Positions 1 to 8,778 of a DNA stretch of 64,000 bases are shown in pieces (the first letter of the stretch is position 1; every line of letters begins with the position of its first letter). The notes below the pieces were generated by a model. It ran no database searches. It saw nothing but the letters and a program-made list of their open reading frames with translations, and was not told where the DNA came from. The stretch covers positions 38,759-102,758 of the forward strand of contig CABYPD010000003.1 of NCBI GenBank assembly GCA_902520835.1, written 5' to 3'. The stretch is from an uncultured Bacteroidota bacterium. Lineage in GTDB: Bacteria; Bacteroidota; Bacteroidia; Flavobacteriales; Flavobacteriaceae. The translations under genes were made by a program, and so were the position numbers.

Positions 1-369
1 AATTTCATCAGTAAATTTAGTTATGGGATTTTTAATCATCATTTCCATCATTGAAGAGAATTCTCCAGTAAATTCTATTTCAATTTCCGAATTTGTTTCA
101 TCAATTTTTTTTACTAAAAAACCAAAGTGAAAAATCATTTTTGGGTTTGATGAGAGAAGTTTTATTGATTTTTCATTATCATTTGATTCAAGCTTCAATT
201 CAATTGAAGGTAAACCTCCAATTTTAACGCAAAAAATCTCATTATTAATAATTTTAAAATCTTTTATTTCGTCTCCTAGAATTAGTTCATAATTATTTAT
301 ATCAGAAATATAGTTATAGATTTTATCGCAAGTAAAATTTAGATTATTTGTTTTTTTACTAATTCTCAT
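1..369 (-). CDS. SRPBCC-like protein, 3' end beyond window
   Basis: This frame is not in the ORF track because it runs off the window edge. It starts at ATG 369, one base after the pyrE stop, and stays open for all 123 visible codons. The protein begins MRISKKTNNLNFTCD and contains a pattern of alternating strands followed by a Met-rich helix start (EFSSMMEMM). In Flavobacteriia a small SRPBCC (START/Bet v1-like) protein of unknown ligand commonly follows pyrE, and both length and pattern fit. It is very probably co-transcribed with pyrE. Its biochemical role is unknown; the family call rests on synteny and general fold pattern rather than a diagnostic motif. Confidence 0.65.
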   Translation of the reverse strand, partial: MRISKKTNNLNFTCDKIYNYISDINNYELILGDEIKDFKIINNEIFCVKIGGLPSIELKLESNDNEKSIKLLSSNPKMIFHFGFLVKKIDETNSEIEIEFTGEFSSMMEMMIKNPITKFTDEI

Positions 370-370
370 T

Positions 371-1012
371 TCAAATATTCCATTCTTTGGGATCTTCTTT
401 CCACTTTTTAAGCATTTCTAAATCATCAACGTTAGCATAGTCAAGATTTACTGCCTCATTTATAAGATATTTGTATGAACTCAGAGAATAATTTCTGATT
501 TTTTTATTATTAAAGTTATTTATAGCCTCATCAAATCCGTATGTAAATATACTGGTAAGACCAACTAAATCTAAATTATTTTCAATTATGGAATTACATG
601 CTTTCAGGCTGCTCATTCCCGTGCTTATAAGATCTTCAATAACTAAAACTTTTTGTGATTCATGATAACTTCCTTCAATATCATTTTTTCTACCATGCTC
701 TTTTTTACTTGATCTAACATAAATAAATGGTTTGTTTAATTGGTTAGCAACTAACATACCGATACCAATTGCACCTGTAGCAACACCAGCAATAACATCA
801 ATATTATCAAACTCTTTTTCAATTAATTTACATAGCTCGTTACATATATATTTTCTTGTTTCAATATCAGATAAAATTAATCTGTTATCACAATAAATAG
901 GTGATTTTAGACCTGAAGCCCAAATAAATGGATTTTTTGGATTCAATTTTATTGCATTAATTTGTAATAGTCTTTTTGAAGTTTCTTTTGCTGTTTGATC
1001 ACATAAAATCAC
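371..1012 (-). CDS. pyrE: Orotate phosphoribosyltransferase
   Basis: PyrE transfers a phosphoribosyl group from PRPP to orotate, giving OMP in pyrimidine synthesis. The PRPP-binding loop VLVIEDLISTG lies near residues 122-132, and the segment INAIKLNPKNPF...WASGLKSPIYCDNR is characteristic of the family. I place the start at GTG 1012 (MILCDQTAKETSKRLL, 213 aa, the usual length). The ORF-track start at 1150 would add 46 residues lying antisense to the Nudix gene. A TACATTTG -7 box ends 4 nt before this GTG, so the mRNA is probably leaderless. The SRPBCC gene follows after one base, and the divergent Nudix gene starts 8 nt away. Confidence 0.95.
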   Translation of the reverse strand: MILCDQTAKETSKRLLQINAIKLNPKNPFIWASGLKSPIYCDNRLILSDIETRKYICNELCKLIEKEFDNIDVIAGVATGAIGIGMLVANQLNKPFIYVRSSKKEHGRKNDIEGSYHESQKVLVIEDLISTGMSSLKACNSIIENNLDLVGLTSIFTYGFDEAINNFNNKKIRNYSLSSYKYLINEAVNLDYANVDDLEMLKKWKEDPKEWNI

Positions 1013-1016
1013 ACCA

Positions 1017-1024
1017 CAAATGTA
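1017..1024 (-). promoter_or_regulatory. pyrE -7 promoter box (TACATTTG)
   Basis: This is an exact match to the Bacteroidota -7 consensus TAnnTTTG on the minus strand, followed by TGGT and then the GTG start of pyrE. The box overlaps the start codon of the divergent Nudix gene. No convincing -33 TTTG is seen. The transcript would begin at or within a base or two of the GTG. Confidence 0.55.
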
Positions 1025-1616
1025 TAAAGTTTTTGCTAATCGTCTCCCAATTGTTTTAACATCTAAAGCAAAATATCTAAGTAATAAAAATACTTTTTTG
1101 CTGTCAAGCTTAGAAATTGATGAAATTTTAAAAAAATTAAGAAAACACAAAAAGATTTATCTTTTTTTTCCAAAGAAGAAAGATTTAATAAAAGAATTTA
1201 AATCAAAAATTAAAACTATTTATGCTTCTGGAGGTATAGTTAAAAATAAAAAAAGTGAAGTGTTATTCATATTTCGAAGAGGAAAATGGGATCTACCAAA
1301 GGGAAAAGCTGATAAAGGTGAAACAAAAAAACAAACTGCTTTAAGGGAAGTTAAAGAAGAAACTGGAGTTAAAGAATTAGTTTTAAATAAATTTTTTAGA
1401 ACATCATTTCATCTTGTTAGAAATAACAGAAAATATTATCTAAAAGAAACTACTTGGTATTTAATGAGCTCAAATTATGAAGGAGATTTAATACCCCAAA
1501 TAGATGAAGGAATTAAATCTGTAAAGTGGAAAAATCTTAAACAAGTAAAAAAAATTAAGGAAAAAACTTTTAAAAATATTTCAATTATTTTAAATGATTA
1601 TTTGAAAGAATTTTAG
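1020..1616 (+). CDS. Nudix hydrolase
   Basis: The protein has a complete Nudix box, GKADKGE...REVKEETGV, at about residues 95-117, with the REVKEE metal-binding glutamates intact. It should hydrolyse a nucleoside diphosphate linked to another group; the substrate cannot be read from the sequence. The N-terminal 70 residues (MYKVFANRLPIVLTS) form an extra domain seen in Bacteroidota homologues that sit beside pyrE. It is transcribed divergently from pyrE, with 7 nt between the two start codons. Its 3' end overlaps the convergent coaD gene by 32 bp. Confidence 0.9.
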   Translation: MYKVFANRLPIVLTSKAKYLSNKNTFLLSSLEIDEILKKLRKHKKIYLFFPKKKDLIKEFKSKIKTIYASGGIVKNKKSEVLFIFRRGKWDLPKGKADKGETKKQTALREVKEETGVKELVLNKFFRTSFHLVRNNRKYYLKETTWYLMSSNYEGDLIPQIDEGIKSVKWKNLKQVKKIKEKTFKNISIILNDYLKEF

Positions 1617-2061
1617 AAATACTTTTTGGGACTAGTTTATTGTATTCACCATTATTACTGATAAGTTCTCTTACAATTGAACTGCTTATAAATGAGGATT
1701 TTGCTGACGTTAATAAAAAAATTGTTTCAATTTCTGAGAGCATTCTGTTAGTTCTAGCAATTGCTTTTTCAAATTCAAAATCACCATTATTTCTAACTCC
1801 TCTAACAATAAAATTTGCTCCAACTTTTTTACAAAAATCAATAGTTAATCCATCATAACTTTGAACTGAGACTTTAGGGTTATCTTTAATAATACTTTCA
1901 ATCATATCAATTCTTTGATCAATATTAAACATAGTTCTTTTGTCTCTATTAATTCCAATACCAATTATTATTTCATCAAAAATTAGCGTACTCCTGTTTA
2001 AAATATCCAAATGACCCAATGTAAATGGATCAAATGTACCTGGAAATATTGCTTTTTTCAT
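1585..2061 (-). CDS. coaD: Phosphopantetheine adenylyltransferase
   Basis: CoaD adenylylates 4'-phosphopantetheine in the penultimate step of CoA synthesis. The nucleotidyltransferase motif GTFDPFTLGHLDI is near the N-terminus and the ISSSIVREL motif near the C-terminus. At 158 aa it has the normal family length, and ATG 2061 gives the expected MKKAIFPGTFDP. It lies 15 bp downstream of ddl on the same strand and is probably in one operon with it, an arrangement common in Flavobacteriia. Its last 32 bp overlap the end of the convergent Nudix gene. Confidence 0.97.
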   Translation of the reverse strand: MKKAIFPGTFDPFTLGHLDILNRSTLIFDEIIIGIGINRDKRTMFNIDQRIDMIESIIKDNPKVSVQSYDGLTIDFCKKVGANFIVRGVRNNGDFEFEKAIARTNRMLSEIETIFLLTSAKSSFISSSIVRELISNNGEYNKLVPKSISKILSNNHLK

Positions 2062-2076
2062 TCAATCAAATTTAAA

Positions 2077-3051
2077 TTATTTCAAAGTATTCTGTATTGT
2101 TTCAGTAAATAATTCTGTCATATTTAAATTATTCAATCTTACTTGTTTGGGAAAAATACTATGTTCAGTCATTCCGGGAATTGTATTTATTTCAAGAAAA
2201 TAAGGTAATTGGTTCTCAACAATAAAATCAATTCTTGAGAATCCAGATAGTTTTAGAACTTTATAAATCTTTTTTGCTTCTGTTTTTAATTTATTTTCTA
2301 AATCTAAATTAATATTTGCCGGCGTTACTTCTTTATGTTTACCTTCATATTTAGCTTCATAATCAAAAAAATCATTCTCAGAAATTAATTCAGTAACAGC
2401 TAATACTTTTATTTCTTTACCAAAATTTGTTACCCCAATAGAAAATTCTCTTCCATCAATAAATCTTTCTATAATAATTTCATTATCAATTTTAAATATA
2501 TCAACAATGAATTTCTTTAATTCATCTTCATTGTAAGCTTTGTAAACTCCAAAACTACTTCCAGAATTATTTGCTTTAACAAACATTGGAAAATTTAGTT
2601 TATTAATAATTTTATGTAAATCATAAGTTTTATCCTTTTCTAATAAAAAAGATTTTGCAGCATTGATAGAATGAGTACTAACAAAATCAATACATTTCTT
2701 TTTATTGAATGTTAATTCAGCTGTTTTTGAATTTGGACCAGTAAATGGAATTTTTAATTCTTCAAAATACTTTTGTAGTATACCATTCTCACCTGGATCA
2801 CCGTGAATAATAATGAATACTAAATCAAAACTTGTTACATTTCCACCTACGTTAACAGTAAAATTATCTTTATTAAGAATATGTTCATTATTATCCCCAT
2901 CAACATAAACCCATTTTTCTTTTGATATAATTATTTTAAAAATATTATACAGTTTATCGTCAATTGTTCTCATGACGTAAGCACCACTGTTAAGTGAAAT
3001 ATTATACTCTAGTGAGTATCCACCCATGACAACTGCAACATTTTTTTTCAT
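2077..3051 (-). CDS. ddl: D-alanine--D-alanine ligase
   Basis: Ddl joins two D-alanines for the peptidoglycan stem peptide in the cytoplasm. The ATP-grasp features are present: the N-terminal VVMGGYSLEYNISLNSG, IIHGDPGENGILQ, the NNSGSSFGVYKA loop and the C-terminal FLEINTIPGMTEHS metal/ATP-binding region. At 324 aa it has the usual length, and ATG 3051 is clear. It is the first gene of a ddl-coaD pair and is divergent from the PASTA-domain gene, another cell-wall-related protein. Confidence 0.96.
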   Translation of the reverse strand: MKKNVAVVMGGYSLEYNISLNSGAYVMRTIDDKLYNIFKIIISKEKWVYVDGDNNEHILNKDNFTVNVGGNVTSFDLVFIIIHGDPGENGILQKYFEELKIPFTGPNSKTAELTFNKKKCIDFVSTHSINAAKSFLLEKDKTYDLHKIINKLNFPMFVKANNSGSSFGVYKAYNEDELKKFIVDIFKIDNEIIIERFIDGREFSIGVTNFGKEIKVLAVTELISENDFFDYEAKYEGKHKEVTPANINLDLENKLKTEAKKIYKVLKLSGFSRIDFIVENQLPYFLEINTIPGMTEHSIFPKQVRLNNLNMTELFTETIQNTLK

Positions 3052-3091
3052 GAATATTAAAATTTTAGGAAATTAAAGATACTTATTTATC

Positions 3092-3099
3092 TATATTTG
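3092..3099 (+). promoter_or_regulatory. -7 promoter box (TATATTTG) for the PASTA-protein operon
   Basis: This is an exact TAnnTTTG match 14 nt upstream of the ATG at 3114, in the divergent ddl/PASTA intergenic region. It probably drives the PASTA protein, the pseudouridine synthase and possibly yaaA. Confidence 0.5.
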
Positions 3100-3113
3100 T
3101 TTTTCAGTTTTTT

Positions 3114-3659
3114 ATGAAATTCCTTTACAGTAAAATATTTATAAAGCAGGTTTTTATTGCTGTTGTAATATTTTCTATAGTAGTATTGTTTTCTATTATT
3201 TTTTTATTTTTTTACACCAAACAAACCAGTAAAATTTCAGTACCAAATTTGATTGGACTACAACTATCAGATGTAGAAAAAATTGTGGAAGAAAATAAGT
3301 TGAGATATGAAGTTATTGACTCATCTTTTTTTAACCCTGATTACGATAAAAATACAGTATTGGATCAAATTCCAAAATCAAATAAAAATGTCAAAAAGAA
3401 CAGAAAAATTTATTTAACAATAAATCCAACTAGTTATGGCAATGTTATTCTTCCAAACTTAATTCAGCTTACAAAAAGAAATGCTGAGTCTACACTTTCA
3501 GCTTTAGATTTAGAATTAGGTGAGATTTCTTATGAAGATAATATTGGAAAAGATATGGTTCTAAAAGTTTTGTACTTAGAAAATGAAGTAAAGGAAGGAG
3601 ATATAATTCCAAAAAAATCAAAAATTGATTTTGTCTTAGGTAATGGTATAAATAAGTAG
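3114..3659 (+). CDS. PASTA-domain membrane protein
   Basis: A short N-terminal cytoplasmic segment is followed by one strong transmembrane helix (about residues 11-35, VFIAVVIFSIVVLFSIIFLFF). Two PASTA-type repeats follow, beginning ISVPNLIGLQLSDVEKIVEEN and VILPNLIQLTKRNAESTL. PASTA domains bind peptidoglycan or beta-lactams in other proteins. Here there is no kinase or transpeptidase domain, so this looks like a stand-alone cell-wall-sensing or scaffolding protein (inference). It lies 3 bp upstream of the RluD-like gene, as in other Flavobacteriia. Confidence 0.85.
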   Translation: MKFLYSKIFIKQVFIAVVIFSIVVLFSIIFLFFYTKQTSKISVPNLIGLQLSDVEKIVEENKLRYEVIDSSFFNPDYDKNTVLDQIPKSNKNVKKNRKIYLTINPTSYGNVILPNLIQLTKRNAESTLSALDLELGEISYEDNIGKDMVLKVLYLENEVKEGDIIPKKSKIDFVLGNGINK

Positions 3660-3662
3660 TAT

Positions 3663-4673
3663 TTGCAAGAATCTGAATTAAATGACGAATTATATGAGCA
3701 CTTTTCCTTTAAAGTTGATAAAGGGCAAGAACCATTGAGGATTGATAAATTTTTAATGAACAGAATTGAAAATGCATCAAGAAATAAAATCCAAATAGCT
3801 GCAAAAAATGGATTTATTTATGCAAATGATAATCCCGTTAAACAAAACTATAAAGTAAAACCAGGTGATGAAGTTAAAGTAATGTTTACTCACCCACCTT
3901 ATGAAAATCTTCTTGAACCTGAAAAGATAGATTTTGAAATTATTTATGAGGATAAAGATGTCTTAGTTGTTAATAAGCCACCAAATTTAGTGGTTCATCC
4001 TGGTCATGGAAACTATACTGGAACGCTTTTAAATGGTATTTTATATCATGTGAATGAATTGCCTGAAAACAGTAGCGGAAGACCTGGTTTAGTTCATAGA
4101 ATTGATAAAGATACAAGCGGGTTATTAGTTGTAGCTAAAACTGAAATTGCAATGAGAAACTTATCAGAACAATTTTTTTTAAAGCAAACTGAAAGAAAAT
4201 ACATAGCTCTTACATGGGGAAGTTTTACTGAAAATCATGGAATAGTTGATAATTATTTATCAAGAGATAAAAAAAACAGAATGATAATGTCAGTCACTGA
4301 TGATGAAAATTATGGTAAAAGAGCTATAACTCACTATAAAGTATTACAGGAATTTAACTATGTGAGTCTAATAGAATGTCAATTAGAGACTGGTAGAACA
4401 CATCAGATTAGAGCTCATATGAAATACTTGGGCAATCCCATATTTAATGACGAAAGGTATGGTGGAAATAAAATAATTAAAGGAACAATATTTACTAAGT
4501 ATAAACAATTTGTAGAAAATTGTTTCAAAATACTTCCAAGGCAAGCTCTTCATGCTCAATCACTAGGTTTTAATCATCCTCGAACAAATAAACAAATGAA
4601 GTTTGAAAGTCAGTTGCCTGAAGATATTAGTTTATGTTTGGAAAAGTGGAAAAATTATTCAAAAAATAATTAA
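3663..4673 (+). CDS. 23S rRNA pseudouridine synthase, RluD-like
   Basis: An S4 RNA-binding domain (about residues 20-80, LRIDKFLMNRIENASRNKIQ) precedes a RluA/RluD-type catalytic domain. The catalytic motif is HRIDKDTSGLLV, with Asp as the nucleophile. Other family blocks are LETGRTHQIRAHM and RQALHAQSLGF. The start is TTG at 3663, 3 nt after the PASTA stop. The next in-frame ATG would remove the start of the S4 domain, so TTG is preferred. RluD modifies helix 69 of 23S rRNA; exact site specificity is inferred only from family resemblance. Confidence 0.9.
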   Translation: MQESELNDELYEHFSFKVDKGQEPLRIDKFLMNRIENASRNKIQIAAKNGFIYANDNPVKQNYKVKPGDEVKVMFTHPPYENLLEPEKIDFEIIYEDKDVLVVNKPPNLVVHPGHGNYTGTLLNGILYHVNELPENSSGRPGLVHRIDKDTSGLLVVAKTEIAMRNLSEQFFLKQTERKYIALTWGSFTENHGIVDNYLSRDKKNRMIMSVTDDENYGKRAITHYKVLQEFNYVSLIECQLETGRTHQIRAHMKYLGNPIFNDERYGGNKIIKGTIFTKYKQFVENCFKILPRQALHAQSLGFNHPRTNKQMKFESQLPEDISLCLEKWKNYSKNN

Positions 4674-4681
4674 TTTTAAAT

Positions 4682-5443
4682 ATGAAAATTTTAATATCAC
4701 CGGCCAAGTCTCTTGATTTTAAAAGTGAAATTGAGACTTTTAGTTGTTCACAACCTAAATTTTTAAAACAAGCAGAAGTTATTAATAATGCGCTAAAAGA
4801 AAAATCACCCTCTGATTTAAAAAACTTACAAAATATTTCTGAAAAACTTGCGGATTTAAATTGGACAAGAAATAATGAGTTTAATTTAGAACACAACAAT
4901 AATAATTCAAGACCAGCTTTATTTGCTTTTAATGGTGATGTTTATGATGGGATAGATGCAAAATCACTTACTGTAGACAAGGTTAATACACTTCAGAATC
5001 AATTAAGGATACTTTCCGGTTTGTATGGAATGCTAAAACCTTTAGACCTCATTCAACCATATCGTTTAGAAATGGGCACAAAACTTACAGTGAATGGATC
5101 AAGAAATCTTTACGATTTTTGGGCAGATTCAATTACTAAAGAACTTATTGATGAACTGGAAAAAGATTCTATAATTCTAAACTTGGCAAGTAATGAGTAT
5201 TTTAATGCTATTAACAAGAAAATTATTGACTATAATATAATATCTCCTGTTTTTAAAGATTTTAAAAATGGTAAACTAAAAGTAATTTCTTTCTATGCAA
5301 AAAAAGCACGAGGATTAATGGTTAGATATTTAGTTGATAATAATATCACAAAATATGAGGAAATTTTATCATTTAATTCTGCAGGCTACGCATTTAGTGA
5401 TGAACATACTGAAAATGCAAATAGTCCAGTTTTTATTAGATAA
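4682..5443 (+). CDS. yaaA: Peroxide stress protein YaaA
   Basis: This 253-aa protein matches the YaaA/DUF328 family: MKILISPAKSLDF at the N-terminus, FNGDVYDGI, LRILSGLYGMLKPLDLIQPYRLEMGT in the middle and FYAKKARGLMVRY near the end. In E. coli YaaA limits free intracellular iron during peroxide stress and binds DNA; the same role is assumed here. It follows the pseudouridine synthase by 8 bp. It ends 2 bp from the end of trpA, with which it is convergent. Confidence 0.95.
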   Translation: MKILISPAKSLDFKSEIETFSCSQPKFLKQAEVINNALKEKSPSDLKNLQNISEKLADLNWTRNNEFNLEHNNNNSRPALFAFNGDVYDGIDAKSLTVDKVNTLQNQLRILSGLYGMLKPLDLIQPYRLEMGTKLTVNGSRNLYDFWADSITKELIDELEKDSIILNLASNEYFNAINKKIIDYNIISPVFKDFKNGKLKVISFYAKKARGLMVRYLVDNNITKYEEILSFNSAGYAFSDEHTENANSPVFIR

Positions 5444-5445
5444 TT

Positions 5446-6207
5446 TTATCTCAAACCCTCAATGAATTTTTTAGTTGCTTTTATTCCACTGCTCTTTAAA
5501 CAGTTGATGTAGGCTGATCCAATAATTACTCCATCACTATTATCACTTGCAACTCTACATGTTTCTTGATTACTAATTCCAAAGCCAACTAATAATGGAG
5601 CTTTCAAATTCATTTTATTAATTCTTTTAAAATAATTTATAGTTTCATCTCCAAATATTTTTTGTGCACCAGTAGTACTAAAACTACTTACCATATAAAT
5701 AAAAGCTTCAGAAACTTCATCAATAAATCGGATTCTTTCTTCAGATGTTTGAGGTGTAATTAAGAACATATTATGTAAATTATATTTTTTAAAAATACTT
5801 TGATACTGATCATGATAAATATCAACTGGTAAATCAGGAATAATCAATCCATCAATTTGACATTCTTTACATTTTAAACAAAACTCTTCAATTCCAAATT
5901 GGATCATGGGATTTAAATATCCCATTATTATTACAGGCAATTCAGTTATTGATCTTAGATCTTTTATTTGATCAAATAAAATATTTGTATTCATACCATT
6001 TGATAATGCTATTGTTGAGCTTTCTTGAATAGTGGGTCCATCAGCTAATGGATCACTAAATGGTAAACCAATTTCAATCATATCAACACCTGATTTGTCA
6101 AGTTCTTTGATAATAGACATTGTGTCCTGTAGTTTTGGGAAACCTGCAGTAAAGTAAATTGATAAAATATTTTTTTTGTTTATAAATGTCTCATTAATTC
6201 TATTCAT
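5446..6207 (-). CDS. trpA: Tryptophan synthase alpha chain
   Basis: TrpA cleaves indole-3-glycerol phosphate to indole and glyceraldehyde-3-phosphate and passes indole to TrpB. The catalytic glutamate is in DMIEIGLPFSDPLADGP and the catalytic aspartate in GLIIPDLPVD. The phosphate-binding GFGISN and GVIIGSA segments are present. At 253 aa it is slightly short but complete. It is the last gene of the operon, 3 bp after trpB. Confidence 0.97.
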   Translation of the reverse strand: MNRINETFINKKNILSIYFTAGFPKLQDTMSIIKELDKSGVDMIEIGLPFSDPLADGPTIQESSTIALSNGMNTNILFDQIKDLRSITELPVIIMGYLNPMIQFGIEEFCLKCKECQIDGLIIPDLPVDIYHDQYQSIFKKYNLHNMFLITPQTSEERIRFIDEVSEAFIYMVSSFSTTGAQKIFGDETINYFKRINKMNLKAPLLVGFGISNQETCRVASDNSDGVIIGSAYINCLKSSGIKATKKFIEGLR

Positions 6208-6210
6208 AAA

Positions 6211-7395
6211 TCACAATTTAAAATATTCAATATATGTGTCTAAGTCTTTATCTCCTCTACCTGAGCAGTTAAATACTATTATATCATTAGGTTTAAATTT
6301 TTTCTTGTCTAAAACTGCGAAAGCATGTGATGTTTCTATAGCTGGAATTATACCTTCAGTTTGAGATAAAATCAATCCCCATTTCATAGCATCTATATCA
6401 GTAATTGAAATAAATTCTCCTCTTTTTGACTTAAATAAGTTTGCATGCATTGGTCCAATGCCTGGGTAATCTAGACCAGCTGAAATTGAATATGGTTCTG
6501 TTATTTGTCCATCATTTGATTGCATTAATAAGGTTTTTGAACCATGGATAATGCCTGTCTTACCCAAAATCGATGTAGCTGCACTTTCCCCTGTATCAAT
6601 TCCCTTACCTGCTGCTTCAACACAAATTATTTTAACATCAAAATTATCTAGAAATGGATAAAAAAGTCCAGCAGCATTACTTCCTCCACCAACACAAGCT
6701 ATAACATAATCTGGTTTAGACTTATTCTCAATTTCCTGAAGTTGATTTATAGTTTCTTCACCAATAACAGATTGAAATCTAGCAACCATGTCTGGATAAG
6801 GATGAGGTCCTACTACAGATCCAATAATATAGTGAGTATTTACTGGATTATTAATCCAATCCCTGATAGCTTCATTAGTTGCGTCTTTAAGAGTTTTACT
6901 ACCAGAGGTTGCTGGTCTAACTTCAGCACCTAGCATTTTCATTCTAGCTACATTTGGCGCCTGCCTTTTAATGTCAACTTCACCCATGTATATAATACAT
7001 TTAATACCCATTAATGCACAAACTGTTGCAGTTGCGACACCATGCTGACCAGCTCCAGTTTCTGCAATAATTCTTTTTTTTCCAAGTTTTTTGGCAAGTA
7101 AAATTTGTCCAATAGTATTATTTATTTTGTGTGCTCCAGTATGACATAAATCTTCTCTTTTAAGATATATTTTAGTATTGTATTTTTCTGATAATCTTTT
7201 TGCAAAGTATAGTGGAGTAGGTCTTCCAACATAGTCCTTTAAAAGTTTATTAAATTCATTTTTAAAACTTTTTGAAGAAGAAATTTTTAAATAATTATTT
7301 CTTAATTCTTCTACATTAGGATACAGCATTTCCGGAATAAATGCTCCGCCAAATTCACCATAGAAACCTTTTGAATCTACATTATGTGTTTTCAT
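6211..7395 (-). CDS. trpB: Tryptophan synthase beta chain
   Basis: TrpB is the PLP enzyme that condenses indole with serine. The PLP lysine is in [14 protein letters not shown], the phosphate-binding loop is VGGGSNAAG, and [14 protein letters not shown] is the typical N-terminal segment. The length of 394 aa is normal. Its start overlaps the end of trpF by 14 nt, suggesting translational coupling, and trpA follows after 3 nt. Confidence 0.98.
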   Translation of the reverse strand: MKTHNVDSKGFYGEFGGAFIPEMLYPNVEELRNNYLKISSSKSFKNEFNKLLKDYVGRPTPLYFAKRLSEKYNTKIYLKREDLCHTGAHKINNTIGQILLAKKLGKKRIIAETGAGQHGVATATVCALMGIKCIIYMGEVDIKRQAPNVARMKMLGAEVRPATSGSKTLKDATNEAIRDWINNPVNTHYIIGSVVGPHPYPDMVARFQSVIGEETINQLQEIENKSKPDYVIACVGGGSNAAGLFYPFLDNFDVKIICVEAAGKGIDTGESAATSILGKTGIIHGSKTLLMQSNDGQITEPYSISAGLDYPGIGPMHANLFKSKRGEFISITDIDAMKWGLILSQTEGIIPAIETSHAFAVLDKKKFKPNDIIVFNCSGRGDKDLDTYIEYFKL

Positions 7396-7999
7396 TTTTT
7401 ATTGATTTTATAAATTTTTTCACTCTATTAATATCTTTTAAACCAGGTTTAATTTCAAATTTAGAGTTAAGATCAACACCAATTAAATTTGGCAATTGAT
7501 TCTTTAATTTTTTTATACTACTAATTAATTCTAAATTAATTCCACCACTAAGAATAAAATCTTTTTTATGATCGTAATTTAAAAGTAGGTCCCAGTTAAA
7601 TTTTTTTCCTGATCCACCATAAGATTCAGTGAAAGTATCAAAAAGAAAGTATTTGCAGTATTTGCTATATTTTTCAATCTCATTTAGATCAAATCTATCA
7701 TCGATTCTGAAAGCTTTAATAATATTACATAAACTACTTATTTCTTTACAAAATTTCTCATCTTCATTGCCATGTAATTGTACATATTCAAATTTATATT
7801 TATTGATTATTTCTTTGATAACATCTAACGATTCATTAACAAAAACAGCAATATACTTTTTTTCTGTTTTTGGTAGTGTAGCAGAATTAAAGAATCTAGA
7901 TGATTTCCTATAAAAAATTATTCCCATGAAATCTAAATCAAGTTTCATTAATTGATTTATGTTGTCACCATTATTTAAACCACAGACTTTAATAATCAT
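7382..7999 (-). CDS. trpF: Phosphoribosylanthranilate isomerase
   Basis: TrpF carries out the Amadori rearrangement of phosphoribosylanthranilate to CdRP. The N-terminal IIKVCGLNN contains the catalytic cysteine. [12 protein letters not shown] and a C-terminal LSGGINLE / [16 protein letters not shown] complete the (beta/alpha)8 signature. At 205 aa it is the usual monofunctional length. It overlaps trpC by 4 nt (ATGA type) and trpB by 14 nt. Confidence 0.95.
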   Translation of the reverse strand: MIIKVCGLNNGDNINQLMKLDLDFMGIIFYRKSSRFFNSATLPKTEKKYIAVFVNESLDVIKEIINKYKFEYVQLHGNEDEKFCKEISSLCNIIKAFRIDDRFDLNEIEKYSKYCKYFLFDTFTESYGGSGKKFNWDLLLNYDHKKDFILSGGINLELISSIKKLKNQLPNLIGVDLNSKFEIKPGLKDINRVKKFIKSIKNENT

Positions 8000-8778
8000 T
8001 TCGTTTCTTCAATAAATTTTTTTAAACTAATTCCTGGATTTTCAGATTTCATAAATCTTTCTCCAATTAAAAAACCATCAAAACCTTCATTGATTAAGTT
8101 TTTAATATCTATTGGATTTTCAATACCACTTTCAGAAATTTTAACCATTTCGGATGGTATATGTTTAGATATTTTTATACTATTATTAATATCTACTTCA
8201 AAACTTTTTAAATCTCTGTTATTTACACCAACTATATCAATGTTTTTTAAATCACATTTGTGCAATTCATCAAGTGAATGAATTTCAGTTAATACATTTA
8301 ATCCTAATTCTTTAGCTATTCTTGAAAAATTAGAAATTTGATTTTTAGTTAGTATAGCTGCTATAAGTAAAATTGCATCGGCTCCAATCGATTTAGACTC
8401 AATGATTTGAAACTCATCAATGATAAAATCCTTTCTCAGCAATGGAATACTACAGGCCTCTTTTACAATTTTTAAATCTTTTTTTGACCCGCCAAAAAAA
8501 TACTCATCTGTTAAAACTGAAATACCTACTGCACCATGTTGTTCATATCCTAAAACGATGTCTTTAGTTTTTGAAGTAAAATTAATTTCTTTCTTAGAAG
8601 GAGATTTTCTTTTATGTTCAGCAATTATTGAAATTTGGTTTTGCAAGATATTTTTTGAAAGGCTTTTTGGAGGTATACCAAAATAATCGCTTTTCTCTAG
8701 AGATGTATAAGATTCTGAGTTTTTTAGTTGATTTACTTCAACTATTTTTCTCTCAACTATTTTATCTAAAATATTCAT
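7996..8778 (-). CDS. trpC: Indole-3-glycerol phosphate synthase
   Basis: TrpC closes the indole ring of CdRP. The diagnostic IIAEHKRKSPSK segment carries the catalytic lysine, and LLRKDFIIDEFQI, VGVNNRDLKSF and SESGI are all present. It has 260 aa and starts at ATG 8778, overlapping trpD by 4 nt and trpF by 4 nt. It is monofunctional, not fused to trpF. Confidence 0.97.
   Translation of the reverse strand: MNILDKIVERKIVEVNQLKNSESYTSLEKSDYFGIPPKSLSKNILQNQISIIAEHKRKSPSKKEINFTSKTKDIVLGYEQHGAVGISVLTDEYFFGGSKKDLKIVKEACSIPLLRKDFIIDEFQIIESKSIGADAILLIAAILTKNQISNFSRIAKELGLNVLTEIHSLDELHKCDLKNIDIVGVNNRDLKSFEVDINNSIKISKHIPSEMVKISESGIENPIDIKNLINEGFDGFLIGERFMKSENPGISLKKFIEETK

Noticed and set aside
1013-1150. 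N-terminal extension of pyrE to 1150
   Set aside because: It is antisense to the Nudix coding region; family length and the -7 box both support GTG 1012.
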